The notes beneath the pieces were generated by a model. It was given only the letters and a program-made list of their open reading frames with translations. It was not told the DNA's origin and did not search any database. A program made the translations under genes and the position numbers. Of a DNA stretch of 64,000 nt, positions 1 to 10,611 are shown piece after piece. Source of the DNA: Trichodelitschia bisporula (Eukaryota > Ascomycota > Dothideomycetes > Phaeotrichales > Phaeotrichaceae); NCBI GenBank assembly GCA_010356995.1, contig ML996691.1, positions 1 to 64,000 of the forward strand, read 5' to 3'. Within the stretch, counting starts at the first letter, position 1. Each line of letters starts with the position of its first letter.

Positions 1-809
1 CAACCGGTTTCGCCCCGTTCGAGGCCACCAAGGGTTACGTGCCACGTTGGGGAATTGAGCCGCCAGAGCCCGGCGACCAGGACTTGACAGTCAAGGACAA
101 GCTGTCACGACAACAAGTTGACCGCATCATCAGCCGCATCATCAAAGTCCGCGAAACACTCAAGCATCAAATGGCCTGGGCTCAGGCTGTGCAGAAGGAG
201 TACGCGGATCGACATCGCATCCCAGCGCCCGAGTTCCGCGTTGGTGACATGGTTATGCTCGATGCAAGGAATGTTGCAACAAACCGTCCAAGCCGCAAGC
301 TCGACCACCGCAACCTGGGCCGGTTCAAAGTGATTGACATTGGAAAAAACGGTAGCGCTGTCAAGCTGGAGCTACCTCCCTCGTTCAAGATCTTCCCATG
401 GTTTCATCCGGTGCTCCTGCACCACGCGGATCCCCCGGTTTTGGGCCAAGAAGAGGAAGAGCCTGGCCCGTTGGAAGTGCACGAGGGGGAAGCGGAATGG
501 GAAGTTGAAGAGGTCTTGAATTCGCGGGTGTTCAAGGGGAAGAAAGACCCGCTGACGGGCAAAAGAGAGTACTTGCAGTACATGGTGAAGTGGAGAGGCT
601 GGCCTGATGACCGGAAGTGGTACGACTGGGATGACTTGGTGGGATGCCCGGCGTTGATAGCGGCTTTCCACCGCACATATCGATCCAAACCGGGACCACA
701 TGAGTCATTCAAGAAGTATACCTCCGAGACTTGGGATGCCTGGGAGAAGGATGTGGAGGACAACATTGCAGCAAGATTGGCCCTGATGGTGTTAAAAAAG
801 GAGGTTTGA
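1..809 (+). mobile_element. Ty3/Gypsy chromovirus retrotransposon, 3' end of pol (integrase tail plus chromodomain)
   Basis: The window opens inside an LTR retrotransposon. The readable part covers the C-terminal region of a Ty3/Gypsy integrase, including a basic stretch followed by a GRFKVID-type GPF/Y module near 320-345. A chromodomain at about 500-690 has the aromatic signature YMVKWRGWPDD and W-YDWDDL. This order (integrase tail, then chromodomain, then stop) defines chromoviruses, whose chromodomain is thought to steer integration to marked chromatin. A purine-rich tract at 794-804 just before the stop fits the plus-strand priming site next to a 3' LTR. The frame shown is open, but most of the element lies left of the window, so I cannot say whether the copy is whole. 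Treated as a fossil; its age cannot be judged without the 5' LTR. Confidence 0.85.
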
Positions 810-1206
810 TGGGATTTTGGAGTGGGATCTTAGAGTGGGCATTTGGGGGTCCTGAGGGCGGCGCAATAGGTGTAGGGCTGGCTCGCAGGAGCTCGCCCCT
901 TAAGGGGGGATCGTGTCGTGGGAGACCAATGCGGGGCCTTAACCTCATTGGCTCCCCGCGATCTTCCCCCGCGGCTGCTGCCACGTCACGCCAGCCTTCC
1001 CGCACCCCGCTGTGCCTTAGGCAGACGGCAGCGCGATCTGCTCAAGAGTCTGGCGGCTCGCTCTTCAGATAGATCTTTGTGGAAGTAACTTGTTCATGCC
1101 TGCACCATACCCATCGTGACTTCCACACTTTTGCACGCCCTGACAGACAGAGCTTGAACTATTATCTGCCTCGCGATGTACCCTGTCCGCCGTACGCACT
1201 ACCGCA
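807..1206 (+). repeat. Probable 3' LTR of the chromovirus
   Basis: The stretch starts with TG directly after the purine-rich tract and could end with CA at 1205-1206, giving about 400 bp. No coding capacity is seen. The boundaries are inferred only from position and TG/CA ends, because the 5' LTR and the target-site duplication are outside the window or not visible. Confidence 0.35.
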
Positions 1207-1207
1207 A

Positions 1208-2501
1208 TTAGACCCTCGTCCTCAGCTTCCGCTCCATTTTCAGCCTTAGACCCATGATCAGAAGGGCCGCGGCCATAGCCATGCCACCGGCATAAAACAT
1301 CGCCGGCCGATATGAGACGAAGCCCTTCTCGGGACCCCCAAACGTATCAAGCAGATACCCCGCAATAGGCGCCCCCATCAGATACCCCCCGGCCCACCCA
1401 GTAACCACCATGCCCATAGCTACTGCGACTCTGGCACTACCAAACACACTGCCAACAACGGTCGGCATCGTCGCAAAGAACGCCCCATTCGCCGCCCCAT
1501 TAACAACCACGAATACGACCAGCGGACCAAGCGTATGCGTCAACGGCCACAGTGTCAGCATACTTACAGCCCCAAACACCAGTCCAATGAGTAAGGCATG
1601 CAGCGGGCCGAGAACATCACACACCACTCCGAACCCGACCCGCCCACCTGCACTCGCGATGTTGAAGCCTGCCACCAGCGCCGCACCAGTCGCGGCGCTC
1701 AGCCCAATGGACTCACAATACAGCGGGAGGAAGAAAGGCGGCACGAACAGCGGGAATGTGCCAATTGCGCCAGCAGCGAAGAGCAGCGCGAACCGCGGAT
1801 CACGAAACAATGTCCAGTCGATAAGCGCTCGGCGGGGCACGGCGCCAGCATCTCGCACAATCCATGCTGCGGGCAAGGCCGTGGCAAGCGTAGAGAGACC
1901 GAGAATCCGGAAGGTCCACGCCGGGCCGGACCGCGCGATGATCTTTTCAGCTGTAAAGGAGGTGAAGGCGCCACCGAGTCCACTGCCTGAGAAGATGATT
2001 CCATTTGCGAGGCCGCGGCGTTCAGGTGGGAAAAAGGCGGCTGGAACAGTAGCGATGACCATGAAACAGAGGCTTCAAGGTTAGGCCGGTTCGACTGATG
2101 TGCGGGACGCACCTCGATCCGTAGCCCGTAATCAATCCGATGGTAATGAACAAGCCGGAAATGCTCCGCACGGCTGCACTGGCAAGCAACTCCCCCACCA
2201 CGAGGAGCGACACCCCTAGCAAAGCCGCCCGCTGCGCACCAAGCGCATGTACCACACGAGCGTTAGGGATCGCAAATACGGCAATACACACGACCCAGCA
2301 GCCGCCCACAAAGGAAAGCAGGGTGGGATCGCCAACTCCGTCAGTGACGAGTGCAGCCTGGATCACGCCCCAACTGTAGCTAGTGCCGACGCACCAGAAA
2401 GTGAGCACCGTTGCCGCGGCGATAACCCAGACGGGCGAAGGTGGCGAACGGGAGGGGGAGGTGACGGAGGTGACGGAGGTGACGGAGGTGACGGAATCCA
2501 T
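1208..2501 (-). CDS. MFS transporter, monocarboxylate-porter-like
   Basis: Two exons (2501-2113 and 2072-1208) joined by a 40-nt intron at 2073-2112 give 417 residues. The join restores a GYGSSLCF-MVIATVPAAFFPPERRG segment typical of the fourth and fifth helices of fungal MCH/MCT-type permeases. About twelve hydrophobic segments are visible, with a charged cytoplasmic loop after the sixth. The first ATG is at 2501 and is followed by four SVT repeats encoded by a 9-bp microsatellite. The family moves carboxylates or other small metabolites across the plasma membrane; the substrate here is unknown. The gene is divergent from the M20 peptidase, with 262 bp between the starts. Its stop codon lies 2 bp from the presumed LTR end, so its native 3' UTR is probably replaced by retroelement DNA. 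Confidence 0.8.
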
Positions 2502-2763
2502 GCCGATCAACTTGTCGATCAAAGTCGAAATGATGGTGGATGAGGTCGTCCGACCTGTATGGTTTTTATCCACCGGCTGTCGGCGTCGGCTTCAGCTTCA
2601 TGGTGTCGATACCCCGCATCACACTGTCTACCAGCCTGCCTAATCCAGTAAGACCGTGCCGCCGTGACCTGCAAGGCGGGATGCTTATCTCAACATCGGG
2701 AGCTTGGGGCGGCGTGGGGCGGCTTTAAACCAGCTCCGACCCCTCAAGGTGGGTTCGTCAGAG

Positions 2764-4493
2764 ATGTCGGAAAAAGGCGCCCTCGATTTCTCTCCGCGGC
2801 CATTGCGGCCATCGCGGCTCAATTATGGAAAATATGCCATTCTCATCATCGCCGCAGCATTCTGGCTGGTTTATGTCAGTGCACAGCGGCAAGCCTCCCG
2901 GGTTTCCCCACTTTCCGACTGTGCGCAGGTTCCGCCGGTCCTTCCCACCACCCTGCCGGAGCTTGACGAGCACCTGAAGAGTTCGGCATTTCGCAACACA
3001 TCCATCGCGCGCCTTTCCAACAGCGTCAAGATTTACACTCCATCGTTCGATGACCTCGGTCCCGTTGGCGAGGACCCTCGATGGGATGTCTTCCCGCCGT
3101 TCGCAGCGTACCTGAACGCCACCTTTCCGCGGTTGCACACCGCGCTGACGGTCGAGCATGTCAACACCCACGGCCTGCTGTACACCTGGGCCGGCTCCGA
3201 TGACGCGCTCAAGCCCATCCTCTTCATGGCGCACCAAGACGTGGTGCCTGTCCCGGACGCAACGATTCCGGACTGGACATACCCACCTTTCAGCGGCGCG
3301 TACGACGGCAAGTTCATCTGGGGCCGTGGGGCCAGCGACGACAAAAGCCAGTTGATTGCGACGCTCTCCGCGCTGGAAGCACTTCTTGACGCGGGCTTCT
3401 CTCCGCAGCGTACAATCCTCGTGGCTCTCGGCATCGATGAAGAAAGCATGGGCTTGCAGGGCGCGGGAAAGATGGGCCCGTTCTTACTGGAGCGCTACGG
3501 GCCAGACGCGCTGGCGGCGATTGTCGACGAAGGCGCAGGATTTGTCCAGAAATGGGGCACGACGCTTGCTCTGCCTGGTATTGCGGAGAAGGGGTACCTC
3601 GACGTCCAAATCGTGGTCCGCACGTTGGGCGGGCACAGCAGCATACCGCCGGCACACACGGGGATCGGGGTCATGAGCAAGCTGATTGTGGCGTTGGAGA
3701 ATGAGCCATATCACCCCGAGATTAGCGCGGAAAACCCGATCACAACGCTGCTCACCTGCGGCGCTGCGCACGGTGATGACTTCCCAAAGAAGCTCCGCCG
3801 CCTGTTGAAGGTGGGAAAGAAGCAAGTTCTCGCTCATGAGGTTGCCAAGGATCCCCAGGCAAAGTACCTCATCACGACGGCTCAGTCGGTCACCGTCATC
3901 AACGGCGGCATCAAGGCCAACGCGCTGCCGGAGAAGGTCATCGCGAACATCAACTATCGTGTCAACATCGGGTCGACAACGGACTCCGTCAAGCACAAGC
4001 TCGAAGGCATCACGCGCCGCATTGCGAAGCAGCACAACATGACGGTCGTCCCCATATCGGAGTCCGCGCCAGGTACAATCAGCATCCTGTACCACAGCGC
4101 GCTGGAGCCGGCGCCGGTATCGCCGACAGAAGGCCCTGTATGGAGCTTGATTGCGGGGACGACGCGCGCGCTGTACGGCGAGGAAGTCATTGTTGCTGGA
4201 GGTCATATGACAGGGAACACGGACACGAAGTACTTCTGGCCGCTGACAGTAAGTTTGCCTGCGTGTTTGTGGGCAAGGCTGACCGTCAGAAACACATTTT
4301 TCGCTTTGGCATGGGGTGGGATGGCTCCAGTGAAGGGTAGGTCTTCTTATTACGTGGACGATGCAGGCAGGCTAATGAATGCAGTATGGGAAACATTCAC
4401 ACCGTCGATGAGAGGGCCAGCGTCGCAGGTCATCTCAATGCCATTCGTTGGATTAGCATGTTTGTGCGGAATGCGGACGCGGCGGAGCTGTGA
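2764..4493 (+). CDS. Carboxypeptidase S-like M20 metallopeptidase, membrane-anchored
   Basis: Three exons (2764-4248, 4290-4336, 4385-4493), with introns at 4249-4289 and 4337-4384, complete the C-terminus HTVDERASVAGH...VRNADAAEL seen in yeast Cps1 relatives. A single hydrophobic segment follows a short basic N-terminus, giving a type II vacuolar membrane topology. Zinc-site motifs are intact: AHQDVVPV, WGRGASDDKS, the IDEES catalytic glutamate pair, DEGAGF and a late GGHMTGNTD histidine. Cps1 enzymes release C-terminal residues from peptides in the vacuole. I chose the ATG at 2764 because the upstream in-frame codons contain no other ATG. Confidence in the family is high; the exact substrate is inferred. 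Confidence 0.9.
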
Positions 4494-5411
4494 TGTGTTG
4501 CCGAAAATTGTGGATCGGACATCTCTGAGTGCGGCAGAATAGGCAGGGTGGTGTTTGTCGGAACGAGTGTCTTCCTCAGTTGCCTTAAGAGGTCGCCGTG
4601 CTAGACAATTGCTGGCGGTGGTGGCTAGATGTACGGTACCCAATCCACCGGCTCCAAGCCCTTCTCTTCACCGAACGCTTGGGCCAAGCTTCCCCGTGTG
4701 AATGACTTTCTTAGCAGCTTCAAACTCAGTCCCCATCTCCTTTCCGGCTCCATCATCCTCCCTCTGTAATCAGCCTCCGTACTGTCCACATCCCTTTCCT
4801 CCTCGTAAGTTCTCCAACCACGGTCCCCTAATCTCGCAGGTCCGTATCACTGACTTCAGTAGTGCCTACCAATAGTCGCCTAGCACCCGCCGTCGTCCGA
4901 TATCTTCTTTGAAATCCACCACAGCAGCACAATGTTCAGCATCACTTTCACGGCCCCGCGGGGTGTACCGTTCCGCGTCCGCGCCCGCGCCCGTCCCTCC
5001 CTTCCACGGCACCGGTCCGGGGTCGCCCATCTGTGACCTACACTACAGACAACGGCAGCGGCCGTAATTAGCCGTCATGCTGGGGCTATGGCATACGGTC
5101 AGCAACCGCTCATGCTGAAAGGCTCGAGATTGGGCAGTGGGGGTCCACGGATTTTAGGCTGCCTCACATCTGCGAGTTAGAGTCACAGAACAACGCTACC
5201 TGTGGAGATTACAATTAATGGGAAGCTGTTGTACTTAGGTATCTGACAACGTATGGTGACATTTCGCATGTGAATAAAATAACTACAAGTCATTTGCCAT
5301 GCATTGTGCGGCTTGTAAAGGCCTTGACTCTCCCCTCCTTTCATTCGCCACCGCCATCCCTTTGAAAGGCCGGTTTAGCCCCTGATTCACCAGTTTTTCT
5401 GCGCCTGACCC
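4494..5411. other. Intergenic, nothing recognised
   Basis: About 0.9 kb without a convincing reading frame, RNA gene or repeat. A short CG-rich run occurs near 4955-5000. Confidence 0.5.
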
Positions 5412-5786
5412 TCAATACTGCAGAGTGCCCGCCGTCCAGCGAGTGATCATATGGTCTCGCAGGGGCCAGGTCTTCCTGATGGCAAGACGGCGGGCACTCA
5501 TCATCAGGAAATCCCAGTTGAACGGGAGATACCCTGCCGCCACGGCCGCCCGGTTGAGCTGTGAGAGCTGGTGTTCCTCGCGCCAGTACAAGCGGCGCAT
5601 GGCACGCTTCAGCTCCCGGACAGACTCAACCGGGACGAGCGGCAGGCTATCCACCATGTCCTTCCAGAAGACCCCGCGCGGGTGCGGCGGCGGAATTGAC
5701 GGCCATGTGAGCTGTGATGCATTAATATATGTGCCGACGAAGTGCCGGAGAGGCTGTATTTTCCGGTACCAATATGGGGGGGATAT
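5412..5786 (-). CDS. Unrecognised tandem-family protein, copy A (C-terminal exon)
   Basis: An open frame of 124 codons ends at a TGA at 5412-5414. It contains QLTWPSIPPP near its start, then LYWREEHQLSQLN, MSARRLAIRKTWPLRD and a terminal RWTAGTLQY. The same layout recurs in two further copies at 6058-6249 and 6981-7406, all on the minus strand and all ending at the same alignment position, so this is a tandem gene family rather than a chance frame. An in-frame stop lies just upstream at 5787-5789. No start codon suits the whole frame (the only internal ATGs come after the TWP motif), so a missing 5' exon is likely. I do not recognise the family. The helix-rich, basic and Trp-containing sequence shows no catalytic motif. 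Confidence 0.5.
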   Translation of the reverse strand: MSPPYWYRKIQPLRHFVGTYINASQLTWPSIPPPHPRGVFWKDMVDSLPLVPVESVRELKRAMRRLYWREEHQLSQLNRAAVAAGYLPFNWDFLMMSARRLAIRKTWPLRDHMITRWTAGTLQY

Positions 5787-6057
5787 TTACGAATTGACAT
5801 TTCCGCTCATTGTGAAAAGCGCGTTGCTAAACGAAAGCTATGTAGCTGACTTTTTGCGATGCAACTCGTGCAGACCGGATTATGACTGCAGGGATTATGC
5901 GATCCTACATGCAAATGTCGCTCTGCAAAGGATGATGACAATTGAATTTGGTCTCAAGAGTAAATCATAGCTCAGCGCGACATACACGCTCCTCGCTGCA
6001 TTGAACCCCAACTTGCTTCCATACGCAACGTTGCAAGACTCAATACGTTGGTTCAGT

Positions 6058-6249
6058 TTAGTAAATTAGGGCTCCCGACACCCAGTGCTCCAACATGTCG
6101 TCTCTCAGCGCCCAAGCTTCGGCCACCACCAGACGGCGCGCAGACATAACAATGAACTCGCTACCGCGAGGGATGTGACCTGCAGCAACAGTGTCGCGGT
6201 CAAGCTGCGAGAGTTGCTTCTGGCGCCGCCAGTAAAGGTGATTGTAAAG
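6058..6249 (-). pseudogene. Tandem-family copy B, truncated
   Basis: A 63-codon frame ends at TAA 6058-6060 and carries LYWRRQKQLSQLDRDTVAAG, MSARRLVVAEAWALRDDM and a terminal HWVSGALIY. It aligns without gaps to copy A over about 58 residues. Immediately upstream, where copy A continues, the frame meets a TAG at 6250-6252, and no TWP-IPP segment can be found in the next few hundred bases. The copy is therefore probably a broken remnant. Function unknown. Confidence 0.45.
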
Positions 6250-6252
6250 CTA

Positions 6253-6980
6253 CGGAGCAAAGATGTCAGGGACTGCGGGTAAGTAGGCCTAGTGTGTGAG
6301 TGTGAGTGCGGCGGCTTGGCACAGCGCCAAGCCCCACATAAACCCGGTGATGGTGCGAACCCATGGAGCTGCAGAACCGGGTGTAATACCGTGACACCCC
6401 CCCCCCTTGCCTATATCGGCGAGAAGCCCGAGTACTCGGGCCCTACATGGACGTACTGTTAGTTTAGTCCTTCAGACACTTGTCCGGCGAAATTTGATTC
6501 TGCTGGCCACCCCGACTCAAAGCGGGACGCTTAAGAGATACTCGTAATGGAAACTCGACAGAGATGGACTTAAGAGACGCAAACAGAAGAGCGCGTAAAG
6601 ACGCCGGAGGAGGACACATGCAAAAAGGTTCAAAGAATGTCGCTCACAGAGAAGCTCAGGAGCGACACGTGCAGAGACGCTCATAGAGACGCTCAAGTGT
6701 TGCTCGAAGAGGAACGCATAGAACGCTCATGGAAGGACGTACAAAGACGCATCCCTTGCGTGCTTGCCCGAATGCACGCACAAAAGGGTTTCAACACGTA
6801 CGAAAGTTTAGCATGCAAGAAAGTCGTCGACGCGTAAGACAGTCTGATTACTGAAATTTTTTGACGACTCAATATTCATCAAGACGTAAACTCCTCATGA
6901 GTAAAAAGACGAGGGTGGTGTAGAGCAAGGTCCTCCACCGTGCAATGAAGGGGCCGACAGTGTCGAGGATGACACGGCGG
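6253..6980. other. Intergenic with an 8-bp perfect hairpin
   Basis: No gene is supported here. A perfect inverted repeat, GGCTTGGC / GCCAAGCC, lies at 6313-6333 with a 5-nt loop. It is not followed by a T-tract, and a nearby B-box-like GGTGCGAACCC at 6352-6362 is not in a foldable tRNA. Confidence 0.4.
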
Positions 6981-7406
6981 CTACGAAAACCGATGTTTCA
7001 TCCCAGCCAGAACCCACCTCCCGTACATGACGTTCACCTCATGTGCAGTCGCAATTGCGGCGAGGCGGCCGGCATCCTTAGCAATGACGTCGCGAGGACG
7101 CGCCTGCCCACCCTCCGCCACAATGGCCGCGTTGATGGTGGTAAGTTTCTTGCGGATGCTCCAGTACCACCGCTTCGAGGCGAGGCGCGCATCGTTGACG
7201 AGATTGTGGGGGAAGCTGGCGGGGAGACTGTCTCGAATCGCGGCCCAGCCGTTGCCGCGGGCGGGAGCCGGCGGAATCACTGGCCAAGTGACCTGTAGGA
7301 TATCAGTGGATATGCCGAAAGGGGTATGCCAAAAATGATACGCTGAAAAAGCGTGCCGCGTAACTATGGTCAGAAAGGCGCAGCGGTGTAGGTGTAAAGA
7401 GTGCTG
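6981..7406 (-). CDS. Unrecognised tandem-family protein, copy C (C-terminal exon)
   Basis: The frame is open for 141 codons to a TAG at 6981-6983. Near residue 46 it has QVTWPVIPPAP, matching QLTWPSIPPP of copy A. It then has KRWYWSIRKKLTTIN, AAIVAEGG, AGRLAAIATAHEV and a terminal RWVLAGMKHRFS. The last 75 residues align to copy A without gaps at low identity, with V-A-x-G, RLA and RW conserved. The upstream limit is a TAG preceded by a CTTAG that could be a splice acceptor, so a 5' exon may exist; a short ATG-led stretch at about 7432 is a candidate. Function not recognised. Confidence 0.45.
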   Translation of the reverse strand, partial: QHSLHLHRCAFLTIVTRHAFSAYHFWHTPFGISTDILQVTWPVIPPAPARGNGWAAIRDSLPASFPHNLVNDARLASKRWYWSIRKKLTTINAAIVAEGGQARPRDVIAKDAGRLAAIATAHEVNVMYGRWVLAGMKHRFS

Positions 7407-7559
7407 CTAAGATATTTATCGACCGCGTGTGTCATGTAAGAGAATATGTTTGATTTGTGCTTACTCCGTTGGCCGGGCTATATATGTTAGCTTCTGATTC
7501 CCGGCCCTATAACTATGGGCGTATTTACACATTAACCGGTAGAAGGCTCGCTGGCGGAC

Positions 7560-7785
7560 CGCCCTGAGTGGAGGCCATTGTAAGGAGAGATTGTGTGTTG
7601 ATTGTGTTGTGTGTTGTGTGTTGATTTTGTGGTATGGAGGGTGCGTGGTGTGGAGGGTGCTGTGTGTTGATGGTGTGGTGTGTTGATTTTATGGTATGTT
7701 GATTTTGTGGTATGGAGGATGTGTGGTGTGGAGGGCGTGTGGTGTGGAGGGCGTGTGGTGTGGAGGGCGTGTAGTGTGCAGGTGT
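7560..7785. repeat. GT/GGAG-rich minisatellite
   Basis: Degenerate tandem repeats run across the interval. The most regular part, about 7720-7772, repeats GGTGTGGAGGGCGTGT with a 16-bp period three times. The left part mixes TGTGTTGATTTTGTGGTAT-type units. No protein-like frame is seen. The surrounding 7407-8038 interval holds nothing else that I recognise. Confidence 0.75.
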
Positions 7786-8038
7786 AAGGTCTAGGAGAAC
7801 TATTCATTTGTCAAGAAGCTGTATGCTTGATGGCCAAGCCGTGATGGCGGCGCTGGAACCACGGCTGCTAAAGGACAGTCGAAAAACCCCGCCAAGAACC
7901 AGCTCTCCGTCCCCTTTTCAATGGCCCAAGCCCTTTCCTTGAGACCGCAGCCTTGCCGCAAGAATCCAATCAAACAAGAACACCTAGATATGACGCCTAG
8001 AACTTCCAGCCTACTGTGACCACGCAAAGGGTAAAGCT

Positions 8039-9504
8039 TCACGCTTCTTTGCTCAGCACGTCCTCCTCATCCAGCGGCTTCGGCTTCAGATTCGCCAAAC
8101 AGGGCGCGTGAAACAGCTTGCCCGTCCATACGCCCTTGACTGTGCCCGCTGCAACGACAAACCAGAGCAAAATGACGCAGCAGTTGAAGATCTGACTCCA
8201 TTAGCTCGTCTGCCAAACAGCGCCCAAGCAGCGTCACTTACCATCCCCAGCACGCGGAAGAAACGCGACGGGAACTCCTGCCCCAGCAGCACCGTGCTGG
8301 CCGCATACACACCGAGCGGGAACACAAATCCCCACCAGCCCATGTTGAACGGAAACCGGCCGGACTGCAGGACCGTTGCGAGCGCGAAGAACAGCCACAC
8401 CAACCCAAAGGCCCACATGATGAGTGAGAGGAAGAAGCCGAAGAGGTACGCGAATTGCCCAGCCATTGGGTCGACGGCGCCGACCAGCGGGAACACCTTC
8501 TGCGCGACCTTGCCCAGGTACAGGATCCTGCGACGTCAGCCTCCCTTCCTTCTTGGTTCATCTTTCTTGACCCACCCGAAGCCTCCGAAGCCCAGCGGCC
8601 CCAGCGGCAGGCAGCAGCTCGCAATCGCTTCGCGCGGCGGCAGCTTATGCACCGCCAGCCGTTGATAGTAGATTACGAGAATCACCAGCGCCAGCGGTAG
8701 GCCCATGCCCCACAGGATGTACGACGCGACGAGCGTGCCGAACGCACGCTGCGGATGGGGCAGCACCTCGGCGACGCGCGCTCCAACGCCGCCGGCAACC
8801 ACCATCGCCGCTACCGGCAAGAGCTGTACAGCAGTAATACGCTCGAGCGACTTGATGTAGTTTGTAGACATCCTAATCATCAGCATGGCTCTTCTCAAAA
8901 AAGAAATCGGGCACTAACAGTAGGAACGGCAGCATGACGGCGACAGCTACAGCCACCACCGCGTCAATGATCCATACCCCCCACACAAACGTCACCGCCC
9001 AGGGGCCCCATGCTGGCACGCATACGAGCGTCCACATCTGGATCAGGGTCGCAAGGCCCATTGGGACGGTCCCGAGGAACAGCGAGTTGACCGGGTCGCG
9101 GACCATCACGCCCCAGCACTCGGGGTACAGTGTGTAACGCAAGATAGAAATGCCGAGAGCTAAGCCGAACAACAGCGCGTTGAGAGCGAAGAAGACAATG
9201 GACGGATAGTAAAGCTCGTGTGCGCCGTACGGCATGTTGTGTAGTAGGACGCCGACAATGCCGGTGCCCATGATGACGGAGAACCATCTACGCGATTAGC
9301 CCCATCTCAACTTCCACAATAAACCTACGAGGGCGTGAAGTTGCGCACCACGCGCCGCCAGCCGGCATCGTATTTGGCGAGGGGCATGAGGGGCTCCGGC
9401 TCCGGCCAACTGGACTTTCGGCCACTTGGGACTGCATGGGGCGGTACGGCCAACGTACTCTCGGGGAGGGGCATAGTGGGTGTGTTCGTCGCCATCGCTT
9501 GCAT
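8039..9504 (-). CDS. SSU1-like sulfite efflux pump (TDT/SLAC1-type transporter)
   Basis: Five exons (9504-9329, 9287-8919, 8872-8576, 8527-8242, 8191-8039), with introns of 41, 46, 48 and 50 nt, give 426 residues. Joined exons show WFSVIMGTGIVGVLLHNMPY at the first helix, VHKLPP and LPLGPLGFGGFG late in the protein, and an acidic C-terminal tail. These are hallmarks of the tellurite-resistance/dicarboxylate transporter family and closest in feel to yeast Ssu1, which exports sulfite across the plasma membrane. About ten transmembrane segments are visible. The first ATG is at 9504 and codes for a Pro-rich cytosolic N-terminus. A malate-type substrate is possible, but the GPLG-GG signature favours sulfite. 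Confidence 0.85.
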
Positions 9505-10121
9505 ATTTTTCAGGGCCGCCACCGTGAGCTTTATAGAGGCGGAATCAGAGCACGAAGGCGGAGCCCTTCAGGGACGGAGCTGCATCACGGCGGCATCAAA
9601 GGCGGCATCAAGGCGGCAGGTGCCATTGCGTAAGCGACTTCGCTGCAGGTGAGTCAGCGGGCAGCGGCGCATTTCCGGGGGAGTTCAAGCATTTAGAGGA
9701 GGTGAAACAATGCAGAGAGATGAGGAATCGAGCTGACTATTGATATGTAGATGAATTTTCCGATGCCCCAAGAGACCACCGTCGTTGTCGTTGCAACAAG
9801 CTAAGGAATCCATAGAAGCTAGACCGGACGCCTCAGGGCCTCCAGATGTGGTCAAGCACCAGCAATAATGTTGGCCTAATGTGCCTGGCTTGAAGCCGCC
9901 GCCATGGCTGACAGTGTCAAAATGTCTTTGCTCAAAACCCCGGCAATATGTGTGGCGAGGGAGGCAGTCAATTTTGTACAGTACCAGCCCGGCTGCAGAC
10001 GCCAAGCCCACACCAAAATTCACCCAACTTTTCTCAAGCCAAATTTCTCCACCACCTTCAACCGTCACCTCCACCTCAAATCACCCACACCGACCGGAGC
10101 GCCGATAATCACAGCGCAGAG
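9505..10121. promoter_or_regulatory. Divergent promoter region, SSU1-like gene / eL30
   Basis: A 617-bp gap between two genes transcribed away from each other must hold both promoters. The eL30 side is rich in CCA/ACC and TTC pyrimidine runs (about 10010-10100). No TATA box or known ribosomal-protein box was identified. Confidence 0.4.
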
Positions 10122-10611
10122 ATGGCCCCCAAGAAGAGCAAGAAGACCGCCGACTCCATCAACTCGCGCCTGGCGCTTGTGATGAAGTCCGGCAAAGGTG
10201 CGTGTGCTGTCCGTCTGACCATCAGTAACTTACGTTCGCAGTTACTCTCGGCTACAAGAGCACGCTCAAGGCGCTGCGCTCGGGCAAGGCCAAGCTGGTC
10301 ATCATTGTGCGTTCCATTGCCCTCCTCTGCCTCCATCCCACTAACAGCGTAGGCCGGCAACACCCCCCCGCTGCGCAAGTCGGAGCTCGAGTACTACTCG
10401 ATGTTGGCCAAGACCAACGTTCACCACTTTTCGGGCAACAATGTAAGCCCCCCCGCGCGGCGGCCCTGCGAAAAGCCTGCGGGCTTGGAGGGCGTATACT
10501 CACATTTGGCAGATCGAGTTGGGCACGGCATGCGGCAAGCTCTTCCGCTGCTCGACGCTGGCCATTATCGATGCCGGTGACTCGGACATTCTGGCGACGA
10601 GCACGGCGTAG
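10122..10611 (+). CDS. RPL30: 60S ribosomal protein eL30
   Basis: Four exons (10122-10197, 10242-10306, 10353-10442, 10513-10611) encode 109 residues, the normal size of eL30. Reading across the joins gives [39 protein letters not shown], the [20 protein letters not shown] core and a final [27 protein letters not shown]. eL30 is a kink-turn RNA-binding protein of the large subunit. Introns are 44, 46 and 70 nt. In yeast eL30 represses splicing of its own transcript by binding a kink-turn at the first exon-intron junction; whether that occurs here is not visible. Confidence 0.97.

Noticed and set aside
2704-2763. Extended start of the M20 peptidase upstream of 2764
   Set aside because: The extra in-frame codons contain no ATG.
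6341-6375. tRNA-like B box GGTGCGAACCC
   Set aside because: No matching A box or acceptor, D and anticodon stems could be folded around it.
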